From Arthrobacter sp. PsM3 (GTDB lineage: Bacteria > Actinomycetota > Actinomycetes > Actinomycetales > Micrococcaceae): 64,000 nt of DNA. The notes beneath the pieces were generated by a model. It saw only the letters and a list, made by a program, of their open reading frames with translations. It was not told the DNA's origin and did not search any database. The DNA lies in NCBI RefSeq assembly GCF_030433895.1, contig NZ_JARUXE010000018.1, positions 24,127-88,126 on the forward strand, written 5' to 3'. This document shows, piece by piece, positions 7,584 to 15,321 of the stretch; position 1 is the stretch's first letter, and each line of letters starts with the position of its first letter. The translations under genes and the position numbers were made by a program.

Positions 7584-9404
7584 ATGGCTCGCATTGAAGA
7601 TTACGCACTGGTCGGGGATCTGCACACGGCTGCCCTGATCAGCACCCAAGGTTCGATCGACTGGCTCTGCCTGCCGCGGTTCGACTCGCCGGCCTGCTTC
7701 AGCGCGCTGCTGGACACGCCCGAGGCCGGTCGCTGGCTGCTGGCGCCGGAGGGCGGCGGGGAATGCACGCGCCGGCACTACCGCCAGGACACCCTCATCC
7801 TGGAAACCGAGTGGGAGACGCCCACCGGAAAGGTCAAGGTCATCGACTTCATGCCGCCCCGCGACGCGGTGGCGGACATCGTGCGGATCGTGGTGGGCAT
7901 CCGCGGCACGGTCAGGATGCGCGGTGAACTGGTCCTGCGCTTCGACTACGGCCACATCGTCCCCTGGGTCCGCCACGACGAGCACGGGATTCACGCGGTG
8001 GCCGGTCCCGACGCGGCGTACCTCGTGACCGAGGCACCGCTGCGGGGCGAACGCCTGCGGACCATCAGCGACTTCACTGTCACAGCGGGGGAACGGGTGC
8101 CGTTCGTGCTGACCTGGACGCCGAGCCATCTCTACCGTCCCCGCAAGGTGGACCCGGAGCAGGTCCTGGCGTCGACCGAGGAATTCTGGCGGAGCTGGTC
8201 GGCCAAGTGCACGGTCACCGGGCGCTACCGGGAGGCAGTGCAGCGCTCGCTGATCACGCTGAAAGCGCTGACCTTCGCGCCCACCGGCGGAATAGTGGCC
8301 GCCGTGACGACCTCCCTGCCGGAGGAACTGGGCGGCGAACGGAACTGGGACTACCGGTTCTGCTGGCTCCGCGACTCCACCCTGACGCTGCAGGCGCTGC
8401 TCGCTGCGGGCTACACGGAGGAGGCTGCGTCCTGGCGCGACTGGCTCCTGCGGGCAGTGGCGGGAGACCCCAAGGACCTGCAGATTATGTATGGCCTCCA
8501 CGGCGAGCGCCGCCTGCCCGAGATGGAACTGCCCTGGCTGCGGGGGTACGAGGATTCCGCCCCGGTCCGGACCGGGAACGGCGCGGCCGGCCAGCTGCAA
8601 CTCGATGTCTGGGGCGAGGTGCTGGACGGACTGTCGCTGACCCGGAATTCGCTGCTGAAAAGCACCGACGAATCCTGGGACGTGCAGATCGCCCTGATGG
8701 AGCATCTGGAGACGGCCTGGGACCAGCCCGACAACGGGCTCTGGGAGATGCGCGGGTCACGGAGGCATTTCACCCACTCCAAGGTGATGGCCTGGGTGGC
8801 GGCCGACCGGATGGTCAAGGGCGTCCGGGAGTTCGGCCTCCCCGGCCCCGCGGACCGCTGGGAGGAACTGCGGGACACGATCCATGCCGACGTCATGTCC
8901 AAAGGGTTCGACGCAGAACGCAACACCTTCCTGCAGTCCTACGGCCGGCCAGAGCTCGACGCGAGCCTGCTGCTCATCCCGCACGTCGGGTTCCTGCCTC
9001 CGGATGACCCCCGCGTTATCGGCACGATTGATGCCGTCCAGAAGGAACTGACCCACGACGGCTTCCTGCGCCGCTACAAGCCGGAAGAATGCGACGACGG
9101 GCTGCCCGGCGGGGAGGGGGTGTTCCTCGCCTGTTCGTTCTGGCTGGTCGAGGCGCTCCTGGGGGCGGGCCGGCACCACGAGGCGCAGGAACTGTTCGAG
9201 CGGCTGCTGGCGCTGCGCAACGACGTCGGCCTCCTCAGCGAGGAATGGAACATCGAGGAAGGGCGGCAGCTGGGTAATACGCCGCAGGCGTTCAGCCACT
9301 TTGCCCTGATCAAGAGCGCCTTGGAACTGCAAGAAGACGGCGTGCACCGCAGCGACACCCCGCTCCGGGGGAGTGGCACGGCGAAGCCCGTGGGCCAGGA
9401 CTAG
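7584..9404 (+). CDS. Glycoside hydrolase family 15 protein (trehalase / glucoamylase-like)
   Basis: A 606-residue protein beginning MARIEDYALVGDLHTAALI, the conserved N-terminus of actinobacterial GH15 enzymes. An N-terminal beta-domain (about 1-230) with GSIDWLCLPRFDSPACF precedes an (alpha/alpha)6 barrel with NWDYRFCWLRDSTLTLQALL, WEMRGSRRHFTHSKVMAWVAADR and FLACSFWLVEALLGAGRHHEAQELFE. Characterised mycobacterial members of this architecture are trehalases, while others are glucoamylases, so the substrate is an alpha-linked glucoside, possibly trehalose. No signal peptide is present. With GH1 next to it, the locus favours intracellular disaccharide use. Confidence 0.9.
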   Translation: MARIEDYALVGDLHTAALISTQGSIDWLCLPRFDSPACFSALLDTPEAGRWLLAPEGGGECTRRHYRQDTLILETEWETPTGKVKVIDFMPPRDAVADIVRIVVGIRGTVRMRGELVLRFDYGHIVPWVRHDEHGIHAVAGPDAAYLVTEAPLRGERLRTISDFTVTAGERVPFVLTWTPSHLYRPRKVDPEQVLASTEEFWRSWSAKCTVTGRYREAVQRSLITLKALTFAPTGGIVAAVTTSLPEELGGERNWDYRFCWLRDSTLTLQALLAAGYTEEAASWRDWLLRAVAGDPKDLQIMYGLHGERRLPEMELPWLRGYEDSAPVRTGNGAAGQLQLDVWGEVLDGLSLTRNSLLKSTDESWDVQIALMEHLETAWDQPDNGLWEMRGSRRHFTHSKVMAWVAADRMVKGVREFGLPGPADRWEELRDTIHADVMSKGFDAERNTFLQSYGRPELDASLLLIPHVGFLPPDDPRVIGTIDAVQKELTHDGFLRRYKPEECDDGLPGGEGVFLACSFWLVEALLGAGRHHEAQELFERLLALRNDVGLLSEEWNIEEGRQLGNTPQAFSHFALIKSALELQEDGVHRSDTPLRGSGTAKPVGQD

Positions 9405-9429
9405 GGTTTTCTTCAAGAGTTTAGATAAG

Positions 9430-9435
9430 TATACT
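9430..9435 (+). promoter_or_regulatory. -10 box TATACT upstream of the first DUF1508 gene
   Basis: TATACT lies in an AT-rich stretch (9407-9450) following the GH15 stop. No good -35 is seen at 17 bp. It would give a leader of about 40 nt that contains the GGAG ribosome binding site. Confidence 0.45.
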
Positions 9436-9478
9436 TACTAATATCCCAACGATGGGGCAGAGGATTTAGGAGTGTGCG

Positions 9479-9787
9479 ATGGCTGGGTATTTCGAGCTCG
9501 TGGACGCGCCCGACGGCGGCTACCGGATCCGGATGCTGGACGGTGCCGGCGCGCTGATGGCCGTGTCCGTCACGTTTCCGACCAAGCGGGCAGCCGTCGC
9601 CGGCGTGGCCCAGGCCCGCGAAATCGCCGGCACGGGTCTGATCCGGGATCGCAGCGCCGGCGGGCAGTCCGCGCCGGTGGGGCCACTCGCCAGGGTGAAC
9701 AGAAGAACCGCCGGGGGCGCGGGCCGCGGGGCCTCCCTGTCCGGCGGGTCGCTGGCAGCCGGCAAACGGGCGCGTGCCCATTACTGA
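9479..9787 (+). CDS. DUF1508 (YegP-like) small protein
   Basis: A 102-residue protein with one DUF1508 repeat in residues 1-60: YFELVDAPDGGYRIRMLDG, then TFPTKRAAVAGVAQAREIA and GLIRDRS. The domain is a short beta-beta-beta-alpha unit found singly or in tandem in bacteria; its role is unknown. The C-terminal 40 residues are Gly/Ala/Arg-rich and disordered-looking. GGAG at 6 nt before the ATG supports the start. A second member is encoded at 41067-41342. The next gene begins 1 nt after its stop. Confidence 0.85.
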   Translation: MAGYFELVDAPDGGYRIRMLDGAGALMAVSVTFPTKRAAVAGVAQAREIAGTGLIRDRSAGGQSAPVGPLARVNRRTAGGAGRGASLSGGSLAAGKRARAHY

Positions 9788-9788
9788 C

Positions 9789-10499
9789 ATGAACCCCGCC
9801 CCGCCTGGCGGCCGCCGCAAAGCCGCGGTGCTGTTCGACGTCGACGGCACCCTGGTCGATTCCGTCTATTTCCATACCGTGGCCTGGTGGCAGGCGTTCC
9901 GGCAGGCCGGCTACGACGTGCCGATGGCGAGCATCCACCGCTCGGTCGGCATGGGCGGGGACAGGATCCTCGCCAGACTCCTGCCGGCTGACCGGGACGC
10001 CGGGGACGACAGTACGATCATGGCCTCGCACGCCGCCGTGTTTTCCACGTTCTGGCCTTCGCTGGAACCCCTGGATGGCGCCCGAGAGCTGCTGGAGCGG
10101 TGCCACGGCGGCGGGCTCGCCGTGGCGCTGGCGTCCTCCGCACGGGAACGCGACCTCGAAGTGCTGCGGTCCGCAATCGGGGCCGACTCCTTCATCGACG
10201 CGGCCACGAGCTCGGCCGACGCGAAGGAAAGCAAGCCGGCGCCGGACATCCTCGTTGCCGCCCTCGACGCTCTGGGTGTGCGCGCCTCCGACGCCGTCTA
10301 TGTGGGCGATGCCGTCTGGGACATCTACGCCGCCGGGAAGCTCGACATTCCGGCCATCGGACTGACGTGTGGCGGCACCAGCGCAGCGGAACTGCGCGAC
10401 GCCGGCGCAGCCGAGATCTACGAGACCCCCCGGGCGCTCCTGGAGAACCTGCCGGACAGCGCGATCGGACGGCTCGCCGCCCGCGTCCACCGGAGCTAG
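9789..10499 (+). CDS. HAD-superfamily hydrolase (beta-phosphoglucomutase / phosphatase-like)
   Basis: A 236-residue HAD subfamily IA enzyme. The nucleophile motif is FDVDGTLVDS (Asp17 and Asp19), motif II is ALASSARERD, the Lys of motif III is in DAKESKPAPDILVAAL, and motif IV is VYVGDAVWDIYAA. A helical cap lies between motifs I and II (residues 25-90). The substrate is a phosphorylated small molecule that cannot be named from the sequence. The ATG at 9789 overlaps no good ribosome binding site, and a GTG at 9774 would overlap the DUF1508 gene; translational coupling is likely. Confidence 0.88.
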   Translation: MNPAPPGGRRKAAVLFDVDGTLVDSVYFHTVAWWQAFRQAGYDVPMASIHRSVGMGGDRILARLLPADRDAGDDSTIMASHAAVFSTFWPSLEPLDGARELLERCHGGGLAVALASSARERDLEVLRSAIGADSFIDAATSSADAKESKPAPDILVAALDALGVRASDAVYVGDAVWDIYAAGKLDIPAIGLTCGGTSAAELRDAGAAEIYETPRALLENLPDSAIGRLAARVHRS

Positions 10500-10563
10500 C
10501 GGGAGCCGGGCCTCCCGGGCACAAGACCACCCCGCCGACCTGTGGCTGCCGCCGACCTGTGGT

Positions 10564-10569
10564 TACAGT
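10564..10569 (+). promoter_or_regulatory. -10 box TACAGT, leaderless start
   Basis: TACAGT ends 6 nt before the ATG at 10576, so the transcript would begin at or next to the start codon. Confidence 0.5.
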
Positions 10570-10575
10570 GTGTCC

Positions 10576-10902
10576 ATGGATCCAACGGGGGAGAAGGAGT
10601 CCGGGCCGTCCCGCACCGGGCGGCTGGCCCGGTTTGCAGTGCCGTTCCTGGCCGTGGCCCTGCTGGCGGCGGGCATGGTCCTGCTCTCGCTGCCGGTGCG
10701 GCAGGAGAATTTCGGCTGGTTCGCCTATGCCCCGCTGTCCCAGCAGGCCTTCGTCCCCCAAGGCCTGCTGATCATGGACGCGGAGAAATGGGCGGGCGTT
10801 GTGCTGGCCGGGGTCGGACTGCTGACGCTCGCGTTCTGGTCCGGTTACCGTACCGGCCGGCAGTCCCGCCGGCGCGGGGACGGCCTGCCCCTGGATGGAT
10901 GA
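10576..10902 (+). CDS. Small two-helix membrane protein, unknown function
   Basis: A 108-residue protein with two predicted membrane helices: residues about 21-41 (FAVPFLAVALLAAGMVLLSL) and about 72-90 (VVLAGVGLLTLAFW). The loop between them (FGWFAYAPLSQQAFV) is aromatic and would face outside if the basic N- and C-termini are cytoplasmic. No family is recognised. The ATG is favoured by the -10 box 6 nt upstream; an in-frame GTG at 10570 is less likely. Confidence 0.75.
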   Translation: MDPTGEKESGPSRTGRLARFAVPFLAVALLAAGMVLLSLPVRQENFGWFAYAPLSQQAFVPQGLLIMDAEKWAGVVLAGVGLLTLAFWSGYRTGRQSRRRGDGLPLDG

Positions 10903-10953
10903 CACGTTGCCGCAATTTTGGCCGGAGCCCTGTCATGGCCCGGCAACTCGGCA

Positions 10954-10959
10954 TACGCT
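10954..10959 (+). promoter_or_regulatory. -10 box TACGCT, leaderless start
   Basis: TACGCT is followed by exactly 6 nt and then the ATG of the SDR gene at 10966; there is no ribosome binding site. Confidence 0.5.
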
Positions 10960-10965
10960 GGCCGG

Positions 10966-11727
10966 ATGACACGACAGCACCTGCCCGGCCGCGTAGCCGT
11001 AGTCACCGGCGCCGGCTCGGGGATCGGCCGGGCAGTCGCCCGGCTCATGCTCGCCGACGGGTACCGTGTGGTGCTGGCCGGCCGGCGGGAAGCGCCGCTG
11101 CTGGAGACCGGGGCAGGACATGCCCAGGCGCTGGCGGTTCCCTGTGACGTCACGCTGCCCGACGACGTCGAACGGCTCTTCGCCGCGGCCCTCCAGCGCT
11201 GGGGGCGCGTGGACGTGCTGTTCAACAACGCCGGCGTGTTCGGCCCGGCCGCCTCCGTGGACGAGATCAGCCTGGCGGACTGGGACGCCACCGTGGCGGT
11301 GAACCTGACCGGGTCCCTGCTGTGCGCCGCGGCCGCCGTCCGGGCCATGAAGGCGCAGTCGCCACAGGGCGGGCGGATCATTAACAACGGCTCGATCGCC
11401 GCGCATTCACCCCGGCCGCGGACGGTGGCGTACACCGTCACCAAGCACGCCCTGACCGGGCTGACCAAGAGCATTGAACTCGACGGCCGCGGCTTCGGGA
11501 TCACGTGCGGCCAGATTGACATCGGAAATACGGCCACGGAACTGATGGACACAATCGGCGTCGGTTTGGGGGCTGTCCAGGCCGACGGCAGCAGGCGCGT
11601 GGAGCCGACCTTCCCGGTCGATGACGCGGCCCGCGCCGTGCTCCTGATGGCCGGCATGCCGCCCTCGGCCAGCGTGGGATCCCTCGTGATTACCGCCGCC
11701 GGGATGCCATTCATCGGGCGAGGGTAG
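10966..11727 (+). CDS. Short-chain dehydrogenase/reductase (SDR)
   Basis: A 253-residue classical SDR. The Rossmann cofactor motif TGAGSGIG is at residues 14-21, NNAG lies in [10 protein letters not shown], the catalytic Ser is in [10 protein letters not shown], and Tyr156/Lys160 are in [11 protein letters not shown]. Arg at the end of beta-2 (LAGRREAP) suggests NADP(H) preference. The substrate is unknown. The start at MTRQHLPG is set by a -10 box 6 nt upstream rather than by an upstream in-frame ATG at 10918. The C-terminus ([17 protein letters not shown]) is normal for the family. Confidence 0.92.
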   Translation: MTRQHLPGRVAVVTGAGSGIGRAVARLMLADGYRVVLAGRREAPLLETGAGHAQALAVPCDVTLPDDVERLFAAALQRWGRVDVLFNNAGVFGPAASVDEISLADWDATVAVNLTGSLLCAAAAVRAMKAQSPQGGRIINNGSIAAHSPRPRTVAYTVTKHALTGLTKSIELDGRGFGITCGQIDIGNTATELMDTIGVGLGAVQADGSRRVEPTFPVDDAARAVLLMAGMPPSASVGSLVITAAGMPFIGRG

Positions 11728-11743
11728 CCCGGGCGCAGGCAGC

Positions 11744-12178
11744 CTAAAGCGGCAGCAGGCCCGAGAGGTCGGCGCGCAGCCCCGAGGCGGCGACCCGGCC
11801 GGCGTCGACGGCGTCCGCCCAGCTCAATTGCCCGCTGACCATCGCCAGCCAGGTGGCGGCGTCGCACTCGATGACGTTCGGGGGTGTGCCGCGGGTGTGC
11901 CGCGGGCCCTCCACGCACTGCGTGACACCGAACGGCGGTACGCGGACCTCCACCGAGTTTCCTGGCGCCCTCGCGGTGACCTCCTCCAGGGAGTAGCGGA
12001 CCGCCATTGCCAGGGTGCCGCGGGGAATGGGGGCCGCCGCGGGGGAGCCGGAAGCAGCGGCAGGCTCCAGGGCGGCGCCCGACTCCGGGGCGTTGCCCGA
12101 CTCCGGGGGGTTGGCTTCCAGCCATGCCGCGAGGGCGGCCCGGCCCTCGTCGAGGCCGATACGACGTCTCGAAACCAC
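11744..12178 (-). CDS. Sterol-carrier family protein (SCP2-like)
   Basis: About 144 residues, with RYSLEEVTARAPGNSVEVRVPPFG, then CVEGPRHTRGTPPNVIE and ATWLAMVSGQLSWADAV, ending ASGLRADLSGLLPL. This matches the actinobacterial sterol-carrier/SCP2-like family, whose members may bind lipids; function is not established. Residues about 25-55 form an Ala/Pro/Gly-rich insert with a repeated PESG element. The GTG start at 12178 has GGGAGG 10 nt upstream; a GTG at 12205 is an alternative. It is convergent with the SDR gene. Confidence 0.75.
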   Translation of the reverse strand: MVSRRRIGLDEGRAALAAWLEANPPESGNAPESGAALEPAAASGSPAAAPIPRGTLAMAVRYSLEEVTARAPGNSVEVRVPPFGVTQCVEGPRHTRGTPPNVIECDAATWLAMVSGQLSWADAVDAGRVAASGLRADLSGLLPL

Positions 12179-12227
12179 CCTTAACTTGCCTCCCGGCCGA
12201 TCCACACAGTTAGCGGCAGGGCCGCTC

Positions 12228-12323
12228 TTTCAAAGCTGGATCCAGCTTACTCTGACCGTCACCACCGTCAGCGGCACCCCCGGGAACGCCGGACTCGCCG
12301 AACTGCAGGCCTACGGGAATTGA
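12228..12323 (+). pseudogene. Possible 3' remnant of a discoidin (F5/8 type C) carbohydrate-binding domain gene
   Basis: An open frame ending at 12323 reads FQSWIQLTLTVTTVSGTPGN then AGLAELQAYGN and stop. The pattern (alternating Val/Thr strand, then GLAELQAYG) is the typical C-terminal strand of discoidin-like galactose-binding domains in secreted glycosidases. There is no start, ribosome binding site or upstream domain, so it appears to be a scrap of a lost gene. The rest of the 12206-12424 gap shows nothing else. Confidence 0.4.
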
Positions 12324-12424
12324 CGGCGCCTTATTGACCGCCGCCTCGCAGACGCGCGCCCGGAGGGCCAGCCTGTCCGGCTGTGCCCGTCCGGCGTCGG
12401 ATCGCCCGCCGCGGGCGGCGACGG

Positions 12425-13441
12425 TCAGTCGAGCAGTGCCGAGACGGCGTGGCCGAGGCGGATTTTGCCCACCGGCCGGCCGCCGCCAAGGACGGGGGTG
12501 ACCACCTTGTCCAGGACACTGGCCACCTCCGGGACGTCGACAGCGCCGGCGGCTGCCAGCAGCGTCAGCCCGACAAGCGTGGTGGCCCGGATGCTGCCAT
12601 CGAGGATCTTGATGGCGACGGAGGCCCCCGTGGGGGTGGCCAACACCAGCACGCCCTCGGCGCCGATCTTGGCGAGGATGCCCAGGTCGTCCATGACGAT
12701 CGTGTTGCATTCGCCCTTGCCCTGCACAGCCCACGGGTAGTCCAGCATCGAGGTGGCGATCGTGGCGGCCCGGGCGTTGGAGTTCTTGTCCCCGGGGGCC
12801 TTGGCCAGTTTGGAGAAGGCCCGGGCGAGTCCGGTCAGTGAGACGGCAGCCACGGGGGCGCCGCAGCCGTCGATGCCGAGGTGGGCGATGCTTTCGCCGC
12901 AGTATTCCTCGATCACGGAGCGGATGCGCTGCTGCAACGGGTGGTTGGGCTCAAGGTAGCTGTGCGTGTCCCAACCGTTTTCTGTGCAGGCCCAAAGGAA
13001 CGCGGCGTGTTTTCCGGAGCAGTTGAAGGCGAGCTTGGACTTGCCCCGTTCGGAGCGGACCAGCCAGTTCCGGGCGGTCTCATCCTCGGGCCAGGCAGCG
13101 GGGCACTGCAGCTGCTCTTCCTTGACCCCGGCGGCCTTGAGCATTCCTTCGACGACGTCCATGTGGTCCAGCGAGCCGACGTGGCTGCCGCAGGCGATCG
13201 CTGCCTGCGCGCCGCGCAGGGGGACTCCGGCCTGCATGGAGGCGAGGGCCTGCAGGGGCTTAAGCGTGGACCGGGCGTAGATCGGGGTGGTGATGTCGCC
13301 CAGTTCGGTGACCACCGTGCCGTCCCCGGCGATGAGGACGGCGGAGCCGATGTGCCGGGACTCCACAAAGCCGCTGCGTTCAACGACGGCCAGTTCGACG
13401 GCGGACTCGACGGTGAAGGTGGCGTGTGAATTCAGGGGCAT
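12425..13441 (-). CDS. Asparaginase II family protein (thermolabile L-asparaginase type)
   Basis: A 338-residue protein of the asparaginase II family related to the Rhizobium etli thermolabile enzyme, expected to hydrolyse L-asparagine to aspartate and ammonia. Family landmarks are GFVESRHIGSAVLI, PIYARSTLKPLQALA, AIACGSHVGSLDHM, KLAFNCSGKHAAFLWAC, GIDGCGAPVAAVSL and ECNTIVMDDLG. It is unrelated to the classical type I/II asparaginases and has no signal peptide. The ATG has a -10 box 6 nt upstream and no ribosome binding site. Confidence 0.9.
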   Translation of the reverse strand: MPLNSHATFTVESAVELAVVERSGFVESRHIGSAVLIAGDGTVVTELGDITTPIYARSTLKPLQALASMQAGVPLRGAQAAIACGSHVGSLDHMDVVEGMLKAAGVKEEQLQCPAAWPEDETARNWLVRSERGKSKLAFNCSGKHAAFLWACTENGWDTHSYLEPNHPLQQRIRSVIEEYCGESIAHLGIDGCGAPVAAVSLTGLARAFSKLAKAPGDKNSNARAATIATSMLDYPWAVQGKGECNTIVMDDLGILAKIGAEGVLVLATPTGASVAIKILDGSIRATTLVGLTLLAAAGAVDVPEVASVLDKVVTPVLGGGRPVGKIRLGHAVSALLD

Positions 13442-13447
13442 CCAGCA

Positions 13448-13453
13448 AGTCTA
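13448..13453 (-). promoter_or_regulatory. -10 box TAGACT, leaderless start
   Basis: On the minus strand TAGACT is followed by 6 nt and then the asparaginase ATG at 13441. Confidence 0.5.
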
Positions 13454-13477
13454 TGGTGCCCGGCGGGGATACCCCGG

Positions 13478-15130
13478 TTATTCCACGGTCACCATCAGCG
13501 ACTGCCAGCCGGATGCGCCGTCGGGGACCGGATCCGCTCTCTTTTCGGTCTGGACCTCGCCGGTTCCGTCGGTGGCGCGGGCTTTGATGTAGTGCGGGCC
13601 CGGGGTGGCCTCCCAGTCGAAGGACCACTGCCGCCAGGTCACGACGGAGAGCTCTGTGGAGAGCACCGCCTCGGTCCAGGGTCCGCCGTCGATCTGCACC
13701 TCAACCTTGGTGATGCCCCGGGTCTGGGCCCAGGCGGTGCCGCCGATCGCGACCCGTCCGGCGGGGACCTTGGCGAAGGACTTGGGGACCTCCACCCGGG
13801 CCATGGTCTTGATGGGGCCGCGTTCGGACCAGCCGCGCTGCGTCCAGTAGGCCTTGCTGTCCGCGAATCGGGTGACTTCCAGGTCCACGACCCATTTGGT
13901 GGCGGAGACGAAGCCGTACAGGCCGGGGACGACCATGCGCACCGGGTAACCGTGCTCCAGCGGGAGGGCTTCACCGTTCATGCCGATCGCCAGCATGGCG
14001 TCGCGGTCGTCCTGGAGAACCTCGAGCGGCGTCGACGCGCTGAATCCGTCGATCGACGTGGAGAGCACCATGTCCGCGCCGTCCTTGATCCCGGCCATTT
14101 TGAGCACGTCACGGATGGGCATGCCCAGCCATTTGGCGTTGCCGGCCAGGTTCCCGGCGACGGGGTTGGACACACAGGTCAGCGAGACGTGGGATTCGAT
14201 CAGCTGCGCGTCGAGCAGGTCCTGGAAGTTGAGCCGCACCTCCCGGTCCACCAGGCCGTGGACGCGCAGCTCCCAGTCCTGGACGTTGATTTCGGGCACG
14301 CTCAGGGCGGTGTCAATGCGGTAAAAGTCGTTGTTGGGCGTCAGCCAGGGTGTGACCCCGGCGGCCTTGGACTGCACACCGGCGGGTACCGCTGCGGCCG
14401 GTTTCGCCGGAGCGGGGAGCTGGAGGGAATCGCGGGCCTGCGCAACGTTGCTGCGGGCGGCGCTGAGCAGTCGTCCGCCGGTCGCGGCGATGGCTGAGGC
14501 TGCGGCGGTGACGCCGGTCGCGGCGAAGAACGTGCGGCGGCTGGTGGCGGGGCGTTCCGGATCCTTGGCGGCCAGAGCGGCGTCCATGTCCGGCCACTGA
14601 CGCATCCGCCAGAGCCTCGTGATCAGGAAGCGGAGCACAATGAGGCCGGCCGCTGTGCCGATCAGCGTGGGAATCGCGTCCAGCGGCTTCACACTGGCCC
14701 GGGTCACCACGCTGCCGACTATCACGGCGCCCATCAGCAGCACACCCAGGACGCCGAGGGCCCACTTGCGGTAGGCCACGATGCCGAGGACGCAGGCGAG
14801 GAGCAGGATGGTCACGCCCATGCCGATGAACAGGGCGAGCTTGTCATTGGTGCCGAAGGTGGCGATCGCGAAATCCTTCATCCACGGCGGGGTGAAGTCG
14901 ATGAAGGTCGAGCCGAGGGCGATCACCGGCGTCGCCCGCGGCGTGAAGAATGCACCGATCAGTTCGGCGACGGAGAGGACGACGCCGGCAGCAGCCACCC
15001 CGGCCAGCGCGGCCAGCGCGGTGGGTCCGGACAGCCGCTTCCCGGGTTTCTGTTCGCCGGGCTGCGTCCGGGCGGGTGTCCGGATGCTGAGTTCTTCCGC
15101 GCGGGGCGTCTGCGTGCTGGGCTTCTCCAT
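13478..15130 (-). CDS. Membrane-anchored molybdopterin-dependent oxidoreductase (sulfite oxidase-like)
   Basis: A 550-residue protein. After a short basic N-terminus come about four membrane helices (residues 45-205; GVAAAGVVLSVAELIGAFF, LALFIGMGVTILLLACVLGI and two more), then a Tat-like SRRTFFAATGVTAAASAIA near 235, then the sulfite-oxidase molybdopterin fold. WELRVHGLVDREVRLNFQDL, SHVSLTCVSNPVAGNLAG (Cys that would ligate molybdenum) and LPLEHGYPVRMVVPGLYGF are the family motifs, followed by a dimerisation-type beta domain (VEVQIDGGPWTEAVLS). The catalytic domain probably lies outside the membrane. The physiological substrate is unknown. Start chosen at MEKPSTQ; the upstream repeat element lies in its promoter region. 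Confidence 0.9.
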   Translation of the reverse strand: MEKPSTQTPRAEELSIRTPARTQPGEQKPGKRLSGPTALAALAGVAAAGVVLSVAELIGAFFTPRATPVIALGSTFIDFTPPWMKDFAIATFGTNDKLALFIGMGVTILLLACVLGIVAYRKWALGVLGVLLMGAVIVGSVVTRASVKPLDAIPTLIGTAAGLIVLRFLITRLWRMRQWPDMDAALAAKDPERPATSRRTFFAATGVTAAASAIAATGGRLLSAARSNVAQARDSLQLPAPAKPAAAVPAGVQSKAAGVTPWLTPNNDFYRIDTALSVPEINVQDWELRVHGLVDREVRLNFQDLLDAQLIESHVSLTCVSNPVAGNLAGNAKWLGMPIRDVLKMAGIKDGADMVLSTSIDGFSASTPLEVLQDDRDAMLAIGMNGEALPLEHGYPVRMVVPGLYGFVSATKWVVDLEVTRFADSKAYWTQRGWSERGPIKTMARVEVPKSFAKVPAGRVAIGGTAWAQTRGITKVEVQIDGGPWTEAVLSTELSVVTWRQWSFDWEATPGPHYIKARATDGTGEVQTEKRADPVPDGASGWQSLMVTVE

Positions 15131-15187
15131 ATCTGGTCTTCGTAGCCGTACCGGCCGCGGATTGCCGCCGGGGGGCCGCCCTCCCGT

Positions 15188-15268
15188 GGGACATGCCCTC
15201 CTCTGGGGTGCGGGGATGGACATGCTGGCACTATGTCCGGTGGGCGCGGCCGGGACTGGGCATGTCCC
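15188..15268. repeat. Nested-palindrome intergenic repeat, copy 1 (diverged)
   Basis: Outer inverted repeats GGGACATGCCC (15188-15198) and GGGCATGTCCC (15258-15268) enclose an inner dyad GGACAT (15218-15223) / ATGTCC (15233-15238). It matches the layout and bases of the copies at 23633-23716 and 28724-28812. It lies between the divergent sulfite-oxidase-like and purD genes, just upstream of the purD promoter. Confidence 0.8.
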
Positions 15269-15307
15269 GTGGTGGTCACAGCTTAGGAGCCTGCCGGGTC
15301 CACAAAG

Positions 15308-15313
15308 TACCCT
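15308..15313 (+). promoter_or_regulatory. -10 box TACCCT of purD
   Basis: TACCCT ends 8 nt before the purD GTG, implying a leaderless or nearly leaderless purD-purC message. No purine riboswitch is seen between 15269 and 15321. Confidence 0.45.
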
Positions 15314-15321
15314 TGGGAACT

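Noticed and set aside
7383..8705. Upstream continuation of the DUF72 frame through the GH15 gene
   Set aside because: The stretch beyond 7583 is antisense to a clear GH15 gene and has no domain; the DUF72 start is near 7382.
11116..11127. GGACATGCCCAG inside the SDR gene, identical to the outer arm of the palindromic repeat
   Set aside because: No inner palindrome or second arm is present and the SDR reading frame is uninterrupted; a chance 12-mer match is more likely.
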